The translations under genes and the position numbers were made by a program. From Tetracladium setigerum (Eukaryota; Ascomycota; Leotiomycetes; Helotiales): a stretch of 64,000 bases of DNA. This document shows, one piece after another, positions 22,142 to 34,193 of this stretch. The stretch's first letter is position 1. Every line of letters begins with the position of its first letter. The DNA lies in assembly GCA_031472005.1 (NCBI GenBank), contig PZJY01000003.1, positions 744,001-808,000 of the forward strand, given 5' to 3'. The notes beneath the pieces are model-generated. The model was given only the letters and a program-made list of their open reading frames with translations, was not told the origin of the DNA and made no database searches.

Positions 22142-24048
22142 ATGAATACATTCGATTCAAAAAGCACGGCAACGGAAGTTGCGCAGGTCTATGCTGATTA
22201 CATTAAGGGGAAGACCAGTAAGTGATCATGTTTACTTGTGCCGTTGCCCACTTTCGGAAGTACCGTCTCGAAAGTCTGTAGGTTTCATACACACATGCCA
22301 GAGCCGTATACCTTGAGATGAACGACAACGGCACTCAGGTCGAAAGAACATGGCTCTCGTTTCATGGCCACGACACAGAGATCGGATCAGAGAGATCTTT
22401 GATCCTCCCCAAGGCCTCAAAAATTGAGCCTCCAACTTTGAAGAGATGCGATTCCTTCCTATTCTCTCCGTACTCTCATTGTTTTTATGTAAATTCCTCA
22501 CAAAACGCACCGACTAACGAGCCATATCCCAACACCAGTACTCATAACAGGCATCTCCGCCTCCTCCCTCGGCTCAACTCTCCTCTCAACGCTGCACGCC
22601 CACTCTCCTCGTCTGCTCATCCTCCTCTCCCGCACCCCCTCCAAAATCCAAGACGCCATCTCTTCGCTTCCCCTCACCACACCAAACACAATACCCAAAA
22701 TCAAATACATCCCTATCGACCTCTCCAGTCAACAAAGTGTTCGCCAAGCAGCTCCCGCCGTCCAAGCCATCCTCATCGACGAGAAAGTCGATGGAATTGA
22801 CATTATCTTCAACAACGCCGGCATAAATGTCAGCAAATACCAATTGAGTCCTGAAGGGATTGAACTTCAATTCGCTACGAATCATCTTGGGCCGTTCTTA
22901 CTTACAAATCTACTCTTGCCTTTATTCTCTCCTTCTTCCGCTTCCTCGTCATCATCATCACAGAGAGATGGAGAAAAGAGTTATAAGTTCCAGAAGAGAA
23001 TTATCAACACCTCATCCGAAGCCCACCGAATCTCACCCGTTCGCTTCTCGGATTACAACCTCTGCTTCCCTCCATTCGCCGAAAATGTACCCGTGGATCA
23101 ACGCCCAAGACAGAATTTACCGCGGGGAATCTTGAGGAATGATGGGGGTATGAGGGGGCGATTGCGTATGCGCAGAGTAAAACTGCTAATGTGCTGTTTT
23201 CGGTTGGGTTGAAGGAGAGGGGCTTTGCGAGTTTTGCTGTAATGCCTGGTAGTAAGTTGGGGGTCTTTTATAGTGTTTTTGTTTTATTTATCAAACCTGC
23301 AAATTGCTTCCCGGTCCGCTTTTCTTTTCTCGTCCTGTCTCTTTCCCTTAGCCTCCCGCAACCAACCTACCTACCTAAAACCAAACCCTGACCTCAATTC
23401 AGATATCATGACAAACCTAGCACGCGACCTTGATCAAGAATCCCTCGAAAGTCTAAACGCTATAAATGACTGGAAGACTCTAGACGAAGGCGTTGCCACA
23501 TTAATCGTCGCTGCTTTCGCACCCGAGTTGAATGGTTAGTTAACTCTTTCACCTTTCCTCTCCCACCCCCCTACCCCCTCTCTCTCCCTCCTTCCTTCAC
23601 ACACACACACACACACATCTCAGATTTCCCCATCACTTCTCCGCCCCTTCCCCCTTCCCCACCACACACACAAACTCTCTCTCCTACTCCCCCTCCCTCA
23701 AATCCCCCAATCTTGACTCAAATTCCAACTTAACACACAAACACAAAACAAACAGATCAAAGCCAACCATACCTCGAAAACTGTCATCTCCGCCACCCAT
23801 CAAGATGGGCATCTGACAAGGAAAAGGCTGAGAGGTTATGGCAGATGAGTGAGGAATTGGTTGGAGAGAAATTCTCGTTTGGTGTTGGTTCTAGTGGTGT
23901 TAGTCCTAGTGGTGTTAGTCCTAGTGGTGTTGGTTCTGGTGGTGGTGGTGTTGGTGGTGGTGATGCTGCTGCTGCTGGTGGTGGAGAGAGTGTGAAGAAG
24001 AGAGAGGGGAAGGAGAAGGAGAAGGAGAAGGAGAAAAGTCGTTTGTGA
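22142..24048 (+). CDS. short-chain dehydrogenase/reductase, one frameshift, C-terminal SRL
   Basis: Four exons: 22142-22217, 22539-23251, 23403-23534, 23756-24048. This is an NAD(P)-dependent oxidoreductase of the retinol/WW-oxidoreductase-like SDR type; substrate unknown. Visible elements are KTILITG with SLGS (cofactor loop), FNNAGI, the INTSSEAHRI serine strand, YAQSK (catalytic Tyr and Lys), MPGNIMTNLARD, and a C-terminal stretch of the usual ASDKEKAERLWQMSEELVGEKF type. Reading breaks at the G5 run 23144-23148: one more G joins NDGG to YEGAIAYAQSK, and the exon phases then close exactly. As printed, the catalytic YxxxK is lost. After the normal end comes an extra Gly/Ser/Val and Lys-Glu repeat tail ending in Ser-Arg-Leu, a type 1 peroxisomal signal. 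The first intron (321 nt) is long. Confidence 0.85.
23144..23148 (+). other. frameshift site in the SDR gene (G run)
   Basis: Five G where six would keep the family's DGGYEG reading frame. The total exon length is also one base short of the phase needed by the flanking introns. Confidence 0.85.
23598..23617. repeat. CA microsatellite in an SDR intron
   Basis: About ten CA units within the 221-nt third intron; the rest of that intron is C/T-rich. Confidence 0.9.
23881..24042 (+). repeat. coding minisatellite in the SDR tail
   Basis: GGTGTTAGTCCTAGT-like 15-nt units, then GGT-rich codons, then four GAGAAG-type hexamers, all in frame. They encode the Gly/Ser/Val and (Lys-Glu)n tail that precedes the final Ser-Arg-Leu. 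Confidence 0.85.
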
Positions 24049-24893
24049 GCGAGCGAGGGAAGGAGCGACGTAATGAATGTATTGAGCGACTGAGTGAGTC
24101 GGTAAGAAAAAGAAAGGGGAACTGTTTATTATCTTTCAACCTACATCTCGAAGCAAGAATCATTAGTGCACAAGTGTCATGAGAAACCCTACCACCCTAT
24201 CTACCTACCTGACTGAACTCAGACCGAAACGTTGCAATATCTGCAAAATATCCAACAGCAAGCCCGTTGACAGCTAAGCAAAGATAATGACTGAAAAGGC
24301 AAGTAGAGTGCCAACCATACATTCTCAAATACATCTCCACATCAGTAATAAATGAATGGGGAGAGTAGATGGGAGGAAAATTGAGGCATAGGAATAGGTA
24401 TACCTACAAAGTAATGGCTTAAAATATCGATTTTTTTAGAGTAAACCAATAAATTACGACAAAGTCCCTGGATTGGAAAATCGTCGCTGGCGTTGGGATT
24501 CGATACTTACACTGGGTGAACATGATGGGCATGATATAAAATATACTTGACATCGTTCCATGAGCAATCATTCGATGTACAGTCCGCACAAGGCAGTTTC
24601 ATTCTGTCGGATGGGCAGTCGTTGTCAGTGTCACCAGTCACGTTCACGTTCACATCAGGTAGAACAACTTTGTAGAGTGGGTAATTGTCTGATATTTGAG
24701 ATCCTAGGATATCTAATACACAGAAAAGCGAGTCCAGACAAGTGTCTCCATCCTTTCTCCGTATGTTGTAATACCACCTGGCTCAGAAGTCTTTTGGTGA
24801 ACATCTGAAACAAGTAATAAAACTCTACCAGAGAGTGAAGAGAGAGAGAAAATGCTAAACTACAAGTAGAGGATGGTTGATGTTCATATAACC
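24049..24893. other. intergenic between the SDR and kinase 3' ends
   Basis: About 845 bp between convergent genes; no gene seen. Confidence 0.6.
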
Positions 24894-26815
24894 CTACAAA
24901 TGAACATCAGCCCAACCGCTAACCCATTCTAAATCTCCGACATGCCCTCGCGAATATTTGCGAGGGGTTTGCATCGGCAGGCCCCGACTGCGGGGGCAGC
25001 CTCCCTTATCCTTAATGACAGTATGCGCCTTGTTATCCCAAACTCCTGTTCCAAAGCCAACAAATCCTAGTCCAACATTTCGCTTCGACTTCCATAAATC
25101 AGGAGACTTCTCAGGTGGTTGAGATCCTGAGTAGGCTCGTCTACGGTCACCGAGGGCGGACCACTTGTCGAAAGTGGTTCGCTTAGGCGGTGGCGAGTAG
25201 CGAGGCGGAGACTGGACAAATGAACGTGTTGGGGTGTCGTGAAAGAAAAAACCGTCGGCAACCAAATCTTCGTCAATGTCCTTGATCTTGGCCTGAGCAA
25301 CTTGAATGTTGGCTTGCCCAATATTTACATACGATTCACCAAGCGATTCCAAAGGACCTCTTGAAGGTAACGTAACATCTCCTGACGCGCTCTCGTGGCT
25401 GTATGTCCTAGCATTTTGCATTTGGCGGGCCTTCAACTGCTTCTCGGCTTCTTGTTCCTCTTCCTCCTCAATATCCTCGTCCCAAAGATCACTCCAGCTC
25501 TTGGAGATCACGTCGTTCTTCTTTCCGAAGATTGAGGACATGGATGGAAGTGGCTTTGGCCTAGACATAGCAATGGGAAGAGAGCCAGAGATAGGTGCGA
25601 AGCTGGCTTTGGGTTGAGTTTGCTTGATTGGACGACGAATAGCGAGCGACTTCATGGAAGCCCCAAGGGATGAATCAAGCAGCGATCCAAGCGAAGGTGT
25701 TTGTTGGCCGTATGAGAACCAATCCTTGTTGTTATCTTCCGAACCCGGGAAGAGGTCCTCAGAGTAACTCTCGATATCAGGGATGATGGAAAGCTGTCGG
25801 ATTGGTTGAGGTGGGCTAGCATGCAAGGCTTTGGCCCATGGGAACGAACCAGTATCGATTTGAGGGCTCTGGATGGAAGGAGTGCGAAGAGGCTCTCTGT
25901 TGGCGCTGGCCATGACTGGCTTTTCCGAGGCGCAGAAGTCATCCAAGGACTCATCGAAGGTGGTGAAGCTAACCGTACGTTCCAAGGCTTCACGGACGGC
26001 ATCGAGGTTTCGCTTACGAGGATCCAAGCTCATGCACTGGGCAATGACCTCGTAAGTGTCTTGAGACATGGTTGGGAAGACATCAAAGAGCGATTGCTTG
26101 TCCCGAGAGAAGTCCAGGAACAGAGGATCCGACTCGGTTGGTGTGGTGAACGGGTTTCGAGAAAAAAGAATGTTCAAAAGGCAAATGCCAATGGCCCAGA
26201 TGTCGGCCTTTTCGGGGCATAACCGGCTTGAGCCGAGTCATACTGTTCAGGTGCCATGTAACGATCACTGCCCACGCCCGTCTCGAGTGACCATGATTCG
26301 GATGTAGCGAGACCGAAATCACCGAGCTTCATGTCTCCCGTTTGGGTGAGGAAGATGTTCTCTGGCTTGATGTCCCGGTGGTACATTCCTTTGCTGTGAA
26401 TGTAATCCACGGCATCGACGAGTTGAAGCATGAATTGACGAACATGTTCGGTCTCCAAGGGTCCGGTACCGGTTCGAATGGCCTCATAGAGATCACCTCG
26501 AGAGCAAAACTCGAGAACGATGTAGATGTGGGCCTCGGTCTCGAAAGAGTGAATGAGATTGACAATGTGAGGGTGGTCTCCCAAACGGGCATGGCAAGCG
26601 AGCTCTTCAGAGCGTTCATCAACGGCAAAGGAGGAGTCCGACTCGCCAGCAGCTGACTTCTTCGTAAGGCACTTGATAGCAACGAGTTCGTTGGTTACCA
26701 GGTCCTTAGCCATGAAGACCATGCCGAAAGAGCCATGGTTCAAGGGGGAGATTGTCTCGAATCGTCCATCAAGGATGACTCCCTCGTAAAACCTGTCCTT
26801 GAGGCATTCCATCAT
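24894..26815 (-). CDS. serine/threonine protein kinase (Ran1/Vhs1/Sks1-like), one frameshift
   Basis: One reading region on the minus strand, about 640 aa when the frameshift is bridged. The kinase domain begins near residue 20: LNHGSFGMVF (glycine loop), VAIKCL (ATP lysine), FCSRGDLYEAI, HRDIKPENIFL (catalytic loop), KLGDFGLAT (DFG), MAPEQYD (APE). The frame then breaks at the C4 run (plus-strand G run 26214-26217): one more base joins GYAP to EKADIWAIGICLLNILFSRNPF, the DxWxxG helix and the rest of the C-lobe. The tail (about 300 aa) is acidic and Ser/Pro-rich, probably regulatory. The single-lobe arrangement and motifs resemble fungal Ran1/Vhs1/Sks1 kinases, which act in nutrient and cell-cycle control; the assignment to that group is moderate. 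The start is the first ATG (MMECLKD); upstream in-frame sequence has no ATG. Confidence 0.85.
26214..26217 (-). other. frameshift site in the kinase gene (C run on coding strand)
   Basis: Four C on the coding strand where five restore the frame between the activation segment and the DIWAIG helix. The two halves are in adjacent frames, overlap here, and have no room or splice sites for an intron. Confidence 0.85.
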
Positions 26816-29800
26816 GTTGGCTGTTGTGAGGATGATTGATTTTGTATTTGACGAGATCGACGATCCAACCTTCAGCAGTGTCGGCAAGATCGGTTCGGTG
26901 GAAGTGTTGTTGTTGTTTTTGCGTTTTAAGCGAGGATGGATGTTGAAGTAGTAAAGGTGAGATTAAGTATTGACGATAAGTAAAAGCGACGAAGTAGTAT
27001 ACAACCGAATGCGTTTGCGAGTCCCGAAGACAAGTGATTGAGCAAGACAGAGGCAGAGAACTTTTTTCTTCTCTCTAGATTGAAGGTGTTGGCACAAATA
27101 GAGTGTTCTCGGTTCTTTTGATCAAAAAGGAGGTAGTAAGCGAGGAGGCGTGGTGTAGTGGTAGTGAGAGCGGTCGATTGGTCGAAAGCGGATAAGCAAA
27201 ACAGACAACGCTATATAAAAATGTATTTCCTGGGGAACAAGGTAACTGGTGTAGAAACTCCGGATGTATTCGTGGCAAGGAAGGGTCAGAGGCTCATTGA
27301 GGGTATTGGAAGATCGCTGTACAAAGGAAGTAGGAGGTTGATAAGGTCGTAAAAGGCGACAAGAGGACGTAAGAGTCCGGAAAAAAGAAAGGTAGAAGTC
27401 GTTAAGTTGACATGTAAGGAAAGGTTCGTGGTATGTGTGTCCAAAGAGTGGAAGGTGGGGTGGAACAGACCGTCCTGGTGCAGGCGGTGCTGTGGTGATG
27501 GGTGGTCGACGACGAGGTCAACGAAGATTGAGAATGGACAGTCGACAAATCGATTGCCTGGTATTTGAGCTGGGAGGGTGTACGTGGATGGAAGGGTGGA
27601 TGATGGATGATTCGGATGACGCTCGATGGCGAGAGCTCTGACCTCGGCGGAATGACTCCTCTCTCGTATCAACAGAAGAGGAATACACGAGGCTGCACTC
27701 TCGACGAGCTTGCGGATGGACTCAAACTAGACAATCTATCGAAAGATAGTCGTCGGCGGATGGTTGGGAATCATGTGTTTGTGTTGTGTTTGTGGGAGTC
27801 GAAGAGCTCCTCTCCGCCTGCCTTTCTCCTGTTGATGATCTCGACGGCTTATCGTTGGGAATGGGATGGATGAGCAGCGATAGCGAACAATGGGGGTTGA
27901 ACGGCAGAGGAGATACACGGCCGTTTGATTGATTGTGATTGATAGGTCGTGATGAAGAGATCTGATGTGACTCGCGGGTGGTGGTTGTAGTTGGTTGGGT
28001 GGTTGAGAGTGGTGGTGGTGGTGATGGAGGGACAACCGGGTGAGTCTTGTGGTAGGAGGGAGGGCGGAGCGAAGTTCGAGGTCGAGGAGGAGAGTGAGAG
28101 AGAGAGAGAGCGAAAGAGAAAGGAGTGGAACGGGGGTAAAGTGCCAGTCCTTGTAGTAGTTGCGGATGAGGACGAAGGAGAAGGAGAAAGAAGGGGAAGG
28201 GAAGAAGATGGTGAGATTAGGAAGCGGATGGAGTGAGAAAGAGAGTGTGTGAGGGAGGGAGTGAGAGAGCGGTGGAGGAGCAGGAGAGAAGAGCCGGTGA
28301 GCGTCGACGACTTGGAACTGGGGATGGGAGTGGATGGGAGTGGGCACACGATGCAAGCAGGCCGGACGAGAAGGGTTTAGCGTGGGCACAGCCAATAATG
28401 AGATGATCGAGACTGAGATGTACACTACTAATCACCATTCAACATAGCACAGCGTGTATGTGTATGTGTACCTGCGTATTTGTGAGCATAGGTGAACTAC
28501 TCTAGGTGAACATTTAGCCGGCGCTTGACACGTCAAGGCAGCGCTCCGTCCCTTCCGATTCCTCCCATCCCAGTTTACTTGTCGCTGAGGTCAAGCGTCC
28601 ACTCACGGCACCCGCCACCCACCGTTGGCCTCCACTTTGACCTCCATATAGCCAATCATTGGTCACACCGTAAGTGAAACTCGCTCGTCGAGTGACCTGG
28701 CGCATCGCTGTCTGAAGGATATTGGCACAACCTTCGATGCCTTTCCATGGGCCTAGAAGGCAGGAGATACCGTACCGTACGGAGTACACGTACAGCGGAA
28801 GCTGAGTGGGCACGCTGTGGAGTCTGCATCCTGCACATTCACTACTGCACTCTCCTGCCTGCTGCATTTGCTGCCCCTGTGGCATGAAGCCAGCCATTCA
28901 TTATTCCACGGCGAGCTTGACCGCTTCGAGGACCCGAATAACAACAAAACATCAACATCAACAATAACAATCAATGGCAGCAACCAAACGTCAACAATAA
29001 CAACAACAACAAACAACAACATCAATTCAACAACACCAAGAAACCTAATTGCATATGTGTTCACTACTGCTACCACCCTGCCCAGGCTAGCTCGGATGGA
29101 AGTTATTCACTTCAATCTTCTTCGCCCTTCTATTCTTTCTGGGGCAGCACCCAAAATGACGAAGAACAAGGCTGTGGTCTCATCTGGCATTGGTTGTGTG
29201 GCAAGTTGGCAGCAACATCGTGTGACCGCGCATCATCTTCGATGGATCAAATTATTATCAATTATCAACTATTTGCCGGTGCTGTATGGAGAAGTCTCGA
29301 AGTTCAAGACATTTTTCTTACCCATCACTATTCTCCATCTTTCCTTCCTTCTCGACTCGTACCTTTCGCGTACGTCTCAAGTCCCAACAGTATCAGAATA
29401 GTCGCCTAGATCGTGATCATCGCCAGAAATGTCGTGGAATCATGGCATGGCCTTCGTCACTCGTCATTCCTCTGCTCTCCTGCTGTTTTCGTGTTTTCCC
29501 TCCAAATCATCCCATTCATCACACACCCTCACACCATCGATGCTCAGGATGAAGTGCTCCGAGTTACAACTTGGTCTGAAGAACATCATCATTGACCAAT
29601 CGTCGAGACCTGACACCGCCAGTTTGTTTCCATCAAACACTGTTGGACTCCGACTCCGACTCTCTCTGTTATCGGTTGAATTGCCGATACACTCGAATCC
29701 TGCGACCACACGCAACAGCACGCTCGTCGCCTATCACACCATCTGGCCCTACACCCTCCATCTCCCTTTACCCAGCCCTCACTCTATTTAGCACAAAGAA

Positions 29801-30671
29801 AGCTGTACCGTAGTCGAAGGAGAAGCCAGCACTTGCCGCAGCGCGGGTTTGATCTTCCTTAGCAGCTGCTTGTCAACATCCAACGACTCCATGATCCATC
29901 TCTCCGCCAAACATCGGGAAAGGTGGACAACTTGGCACCTCCAAAACTGGAGCTGATGCAAGCTGCCATCCTCCCACAGCGAGGCGCCGCCCTCAAGCGC
30001 GCCGATCTGGTCGAGTCTCAGGTTGGCCCATCCTGTTGGATATGTCGAAGGAGTGTCTTATTTTTGGCTTTCCGATAAATGACAACTTCACTACTCCTGT
30101 ACTGTACGGTACAGTACAGTGTACTTGGATTTCAAGACATGGTAATTCCATTCACCTTCTCTGCCTTCTCTCCCTCCTTCTCTCTGCTGTTCAGAGTTCA
30201 ACTACTGCACCTGCATGATGTTGTTCGTAAGAATCCACTCTGGCGATGTGTTCAGGAAACGTGTTGCCATTCCCTCCAATAGTCCCCAATAGTCACCCCC
30301 ATAAGCGAATCTTCCCTACGCAACAACAATCAGATTCTTCCTCTACACCGCCATCGCAATCTTAACTCTCGCAACAAAACAGACAGACTTTTTTATCAAA
30401 ACACCACCCTCGCAACCGTCCGTGAGAGCCCTGTTGGCACTCTAGCAAGATTGGCATGCACTCATCCTGCACCTCCGCTGCACCTCTAATAAATTGCCCC
30501 TGCCCTGACTGGCCCAGATCTGACCTTTCCCGAAGCTGATGTTTGCGACAGCTCTCGACGTGAAAACTCTTCAATTGTTGACTTCACACCGCCATCAAGA
30601 ACTCTTGAATACGGACGAACCTGCCTGTTGAGAAAGGGGGAAAAAAAATTGAAAAATTGAAATTCCCAGCC
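26816..30671. other. large intergenic region, kinase 5' side to UTR4
   Basis: About 3.9 kb without a recognisable gene. The kinase-proximal half (26890-28300) is purine-rich on the plus strand, that is CT-rich along the kinase leader, with GA runs at 28085-28110 and 28240-28270. The second half contains CAA/AAC-rich sequence (28935-29035), a perfect GTAC palindrome (30097-30119) and C/T-rich stretches. The longest frame (194 codons from 28817) is Ser/Thr-rich, has no family resemblance and no splice-consistent extension. I treat the region as divergent promoter and leader DNA. Confidence 0.55.
30097..30119. repeat. perfect GTAC-type palindrome, 11-bp arms, 1-nt spacer
   Basis: CTGTACTGTAC, G, GTACAGTACAG: exact reverse-complement arms. 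Shorter versions of the same word occur in several other gene-free stretches of the window. Confidence 0.9.
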
Positions 30672-32523
30672 ATGTCGACCACTCGGGTTGTAGATGCTGA
30701 GATTGTCCTGCTCGACATAGGTTCGTCCGTTCCATTATTCTCCGATAGTTCTCTATCTCTCTACCTATCCATCGCTATCTCTATCTCTTCTCTCTCTCTC
30801 ACTCGTTCAAGAAGGTGGCAGCATAGTTCGCTGACATCCCAACCACTTGATTTGCAGAGGGAACCGTTTGCCCGATCTCCTTTGTTCATGCGGTGCTGGT
30901 AAGCTGCTAAAGTTCCTCATGTCGTGTCAACTCTCTCCCCACACAGCAAGCAGCAGAGGATCCAAGCATCTTCCCGCAGCCCCTTCAACTATTATTCCCA
31001 TTCCCGGCAACCTACAGCAGTACATGTCACTTTTGGAATTCCGATGTTACTGTACATGCCATTTTTTTGCGTGCGTGTCGTGTTCTTGGTACTTACTTTG
31101 TCGGTCTACACTACTACTATCTCTTCCATGTTCATGTTCATGTTCCTTCCCATCGGCAAGTCACGGCAAGATGCCTAAGGCCACGAGCTGGCGAGGAGAG
31201 TTCCAGCCACCACCTCTCTCTCTTGTGCTGGCTCGCTCCAGACTTTCCTCGCCCAATACTTCATGCTCTTCCTCCATTATTATCATTACGAGTACCTATT
31301 TTATCTGCCGTCCTCCTTCGTACACACAACCAAAACCGGTTGCCCAACCCAACCATTCCCGCCTCGCACCAATTGCAAGCGAGGAGGCGAGACTAGAAAT
31401 GGCCACGAGGCAACCCAAATGACTCGAGCGATATCGCTTCCAGCCCCAATATCTGGGGTTGTCGCGAATCGCCGAAGTTGTCACTTGCCCATTATCTGCT
31501 CTCTACGAGTACTCGTACTATTTTCTGAATAGCTGTTGTACCCCTATCCTATCCTATCCCATCCCATCCCATTCTTATTTCCACCCTTATGCATCTCATC
31601 CGCCGCCACTTGTCCTTCCAAGCGAGTCTTAACTATTCCCATTACTAAATAAAACTGTTTACATTTGAAGTAAAACCTCTCCAACCAAACGCGGGGACCC
31701 CGCAAGCCCCCATTGTCAAGTTCTCCTCCTCCTCCTGACCTCTCACATTATTACCTTATTCCCTCCACCTGCTTCTGCTCCTTCCACTGCTTCTGCTTTA
31801 CTATTATTATTGCTCCGCGCGAGACCCAGACCTCTACCCACCAAAGCACTAAACTGATCTCCCCTCTCTTCCCCAACCAAACAGTTCCCCTACGCTCTCT
31901 CCGCCCTCCCCTCGGTCCTTGACTCGCAATGGGACTCCCCATCCTTCGCACCCTACCGCGACGCCTTCCCCGCCGAACACCGCAGCACACCATCCGCCCT
32001 ACTCGCCCACGTCCAAGAGCTCATGTCACTTGACATAAAGATCGGCTATCTCAAATCTCTCCAAGGCTACCTCTGGCTCGCGGGTTACGCCTCCGGCGCC
32101 ATCATCTCGCCTCTATTCCCCGACGTGCATCGCTGCTTCCAATCATGGCACGCTGCCGGGATCACCATCATCATCTACTCCTCTGGCTCGGTCGCGGCTC
32201 AAAAGCTGCTCTTTAAATACACGAATGCGGGTGATGCTACTGAGAAGGATCTGAATCCACTCATAGCTGATTACTTCGATACGCTAAATGCGGGCATGAA
32301 GAATGAGAAGGTTAGTTATGAGACGATTGCAAAGACAAGGCCGGATGTTGAGGTAGGGAAGTGGTTGTTCCTAAGTGATAACGTGAAGGAGGTTGAGGCC
32401 GCCAAGGAAGCCGGCATGAAGAGTTTCGTGGTGGTGAGGGAGGGGAATGCGGCGTTGAGTGAGGTGGAGAAGGAAAGGAATGAGTTGGTGGAGAGTTTCG
32501 AGGAGATTGAAATTCGGAAGTAG
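30672..32523 (+). CDS. UTR4: enolase-phosphatase E1 (methionine salvage)
   Basis: Three exons: 30672-30720, 30858-30898, 31885-32523; 242 aa, the usual length. This HAD-family enzyme enolises 2,3-diketo-5-methylthiopentyl-1-phosphate and removes the phosphate in the methionine salvage pathway. Exons 1 and 2 together give VLLDIEGTVCPISFVHAVL, the HAD nucleophile block with the enolase-phosphatase DIEGT form. Exon 3 starts FPYAL and contains GYLWLAGYASG, the YSSGS block (HAD motif II) and FLSDNVKEVEAAKEAGM (motif III). The phases of all joints agree, so the short first exons are secure. Intron 1 is 137 nt with a GTTCGT donor. Intron 2 is 986 nt (30899-31884), far longer than any other in the window. 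Confidence 0.94.
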
Positions 32524-34193
32524 TAGAGGAAGGTTTGGTTTGAGTGGGTCGTGACGTGAGAGAGAGTGGGGAGGGAGAAGAATCGGAGATAGAATAGATA
32601 AATAGAAGGAAAATGCATGGATTGATCAATGCTCTGAATCTCAAGTAGCCTACTGCTCATTATTCAGTGCCTGTAGCGTGACCTCCTTGTGACCATCTCT
32701 GTGATACACTGGCCTGACTGAACTGACTGACTGACTAACTGACATTTAAGCGAGCTGTCTTGGATTCAAAACAAAACAAAACAAAACAACAAAATCAAAC
32801 CACCAACCGATTGGGACCTTACACACCACGACGCAAATATTCTTTGCACTGCTGTTCTTCTCATCTTCCTGAAATGATCAAATGTCCTCTTACTCACTCT
32901 TCCCTTCAAAGCCACCATCTGTCTGAATTTCTCACTTCGAATTCGCAAGTTACAGTAAATACCAATGATTGGAAGCACAAGGAATGTTTTCCATCCATCT
33001 CAATTTCTATCTTATCATCTCTACTGTCTACAAAAAGGTTCAGGATAAGACCTTTCTTGTTTTTCCTTTCCTAAAACAAAATATACAAATTGTCTCATCT
33101 CGCTGGCAGTAATTATCATATCCGTCCTGGTTTTCAACAGAAAAACAGTTACATTTCGCAAATGTATATATCTTGCTGCAGGCACAAACATGGGCACAAA
33201 CAAAGACTTTCTTCATTGATCATAGATGCACTGCATAACGTTGGATTTTTTTCAATGACTTTGGACTTCCTGCTTCCCTCATACTTTTCCTCCATTTCAT
33301 ATATTCCGAATCAGATAATGAAAGGACGTGAGAGAATCAATCTCCAACTGAGGCAGTTTATGATTTCAAACATCAATTTTCTTAGATAGTGATACACACT
33401 CGCTCATCAACCCACCTTAGCTCTCACTATCATCCTAATATTAGAAAGATCTCTTCCTTTCTCCCACAGCCAACTCAAGAAAAGACAACACTTCTTTCAT
33501 GTCACTCTATCCATTCCTCTACTTTCCTTTCTCGAATATAGTAGTAGAATTGGTAGTAACTCACTTCTTGATCTTCTCTTGATCATTCTTTGTAAACCTG
33601 ATCAATTGTATTTGAAATGTTCAAAAATACAATGACAACAAAGCTCCACTTCATATTGATTGTTATCTTCAGTCCCTTCTTTTATTTTATTTAAAAAACC
33701 CGATCAACTATATCCTCAAAGGATAAAACTAAACTAATTCGCCTTTCCAATCCATCTTCATTTGTACGTGCGCAGTGAATGCCAGAAAAAAGAGCGTAAG
33801 GGCCTATATCATGCCGTGTTCAGATCCCCCTCCTCCCCCACCGCCCTCTTTTTTGTCGAAAAAAAGGATAACATATTGTTTGAAACCATATCGTAAGACG
33901 TCTGAAATATGAGAGATACTTCCAAGTTCCCACCTTCAATTGGTCAGAAATTGGTCTGGATTTTTCTCATATATCTTCCCCCCACACAAAACACCACCAT
34001 CCCAATCAAACCCTTATTTCAATCATCGAAAGAATGAATCGCCATAACCAACATACGACAATACGTAATCCGTTCATTCTAATCAAAATATACACAGCCA
34101 GCCATCAATCTACCCCTACCTTACCCATATACATGCCAAGTAACTGGGTAAGTAAGTCGGTATATATCCCCAAACAAGCCCCTCAACACCTCA
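32524..34193. other. intergenic: UTR4 3' side to the 5S rRNA gene
   Basis: About 1.67 kb, AT-rich, rich in stop codons on both strands. No gene recognised. Confidence 0.6.

Noticed and set aside
27145..27195. tRNA-like word TGGTGTAGTGGTAG resembling an A box
   Set aside because: No matching B box, acceptor stem or T-loop at the right distance.
27736..28425. 229-codon minus-strand frame upstream of the kinase
   Set aside because: Ser/Pro/His/Leu low complexity from GA/CT-rich DNA, probably the kinase leader.
28817..29401. 194-codon plus-strand open frame
   Set aside because: Derived from CAA/AAC-rich repeats; no domain or splice support.
30097..30119. GTAC palindromes as copper-response elements
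   Set aside because: GTAC is a copper-response core in green algae, but I know of no fungal equivalent, so function is left open.
30847..31422. 191-codon open frame inside the long UTR4 intron
   Set aside because: It overlaps exon 2 in a different frame and encodes no recognisable domain.
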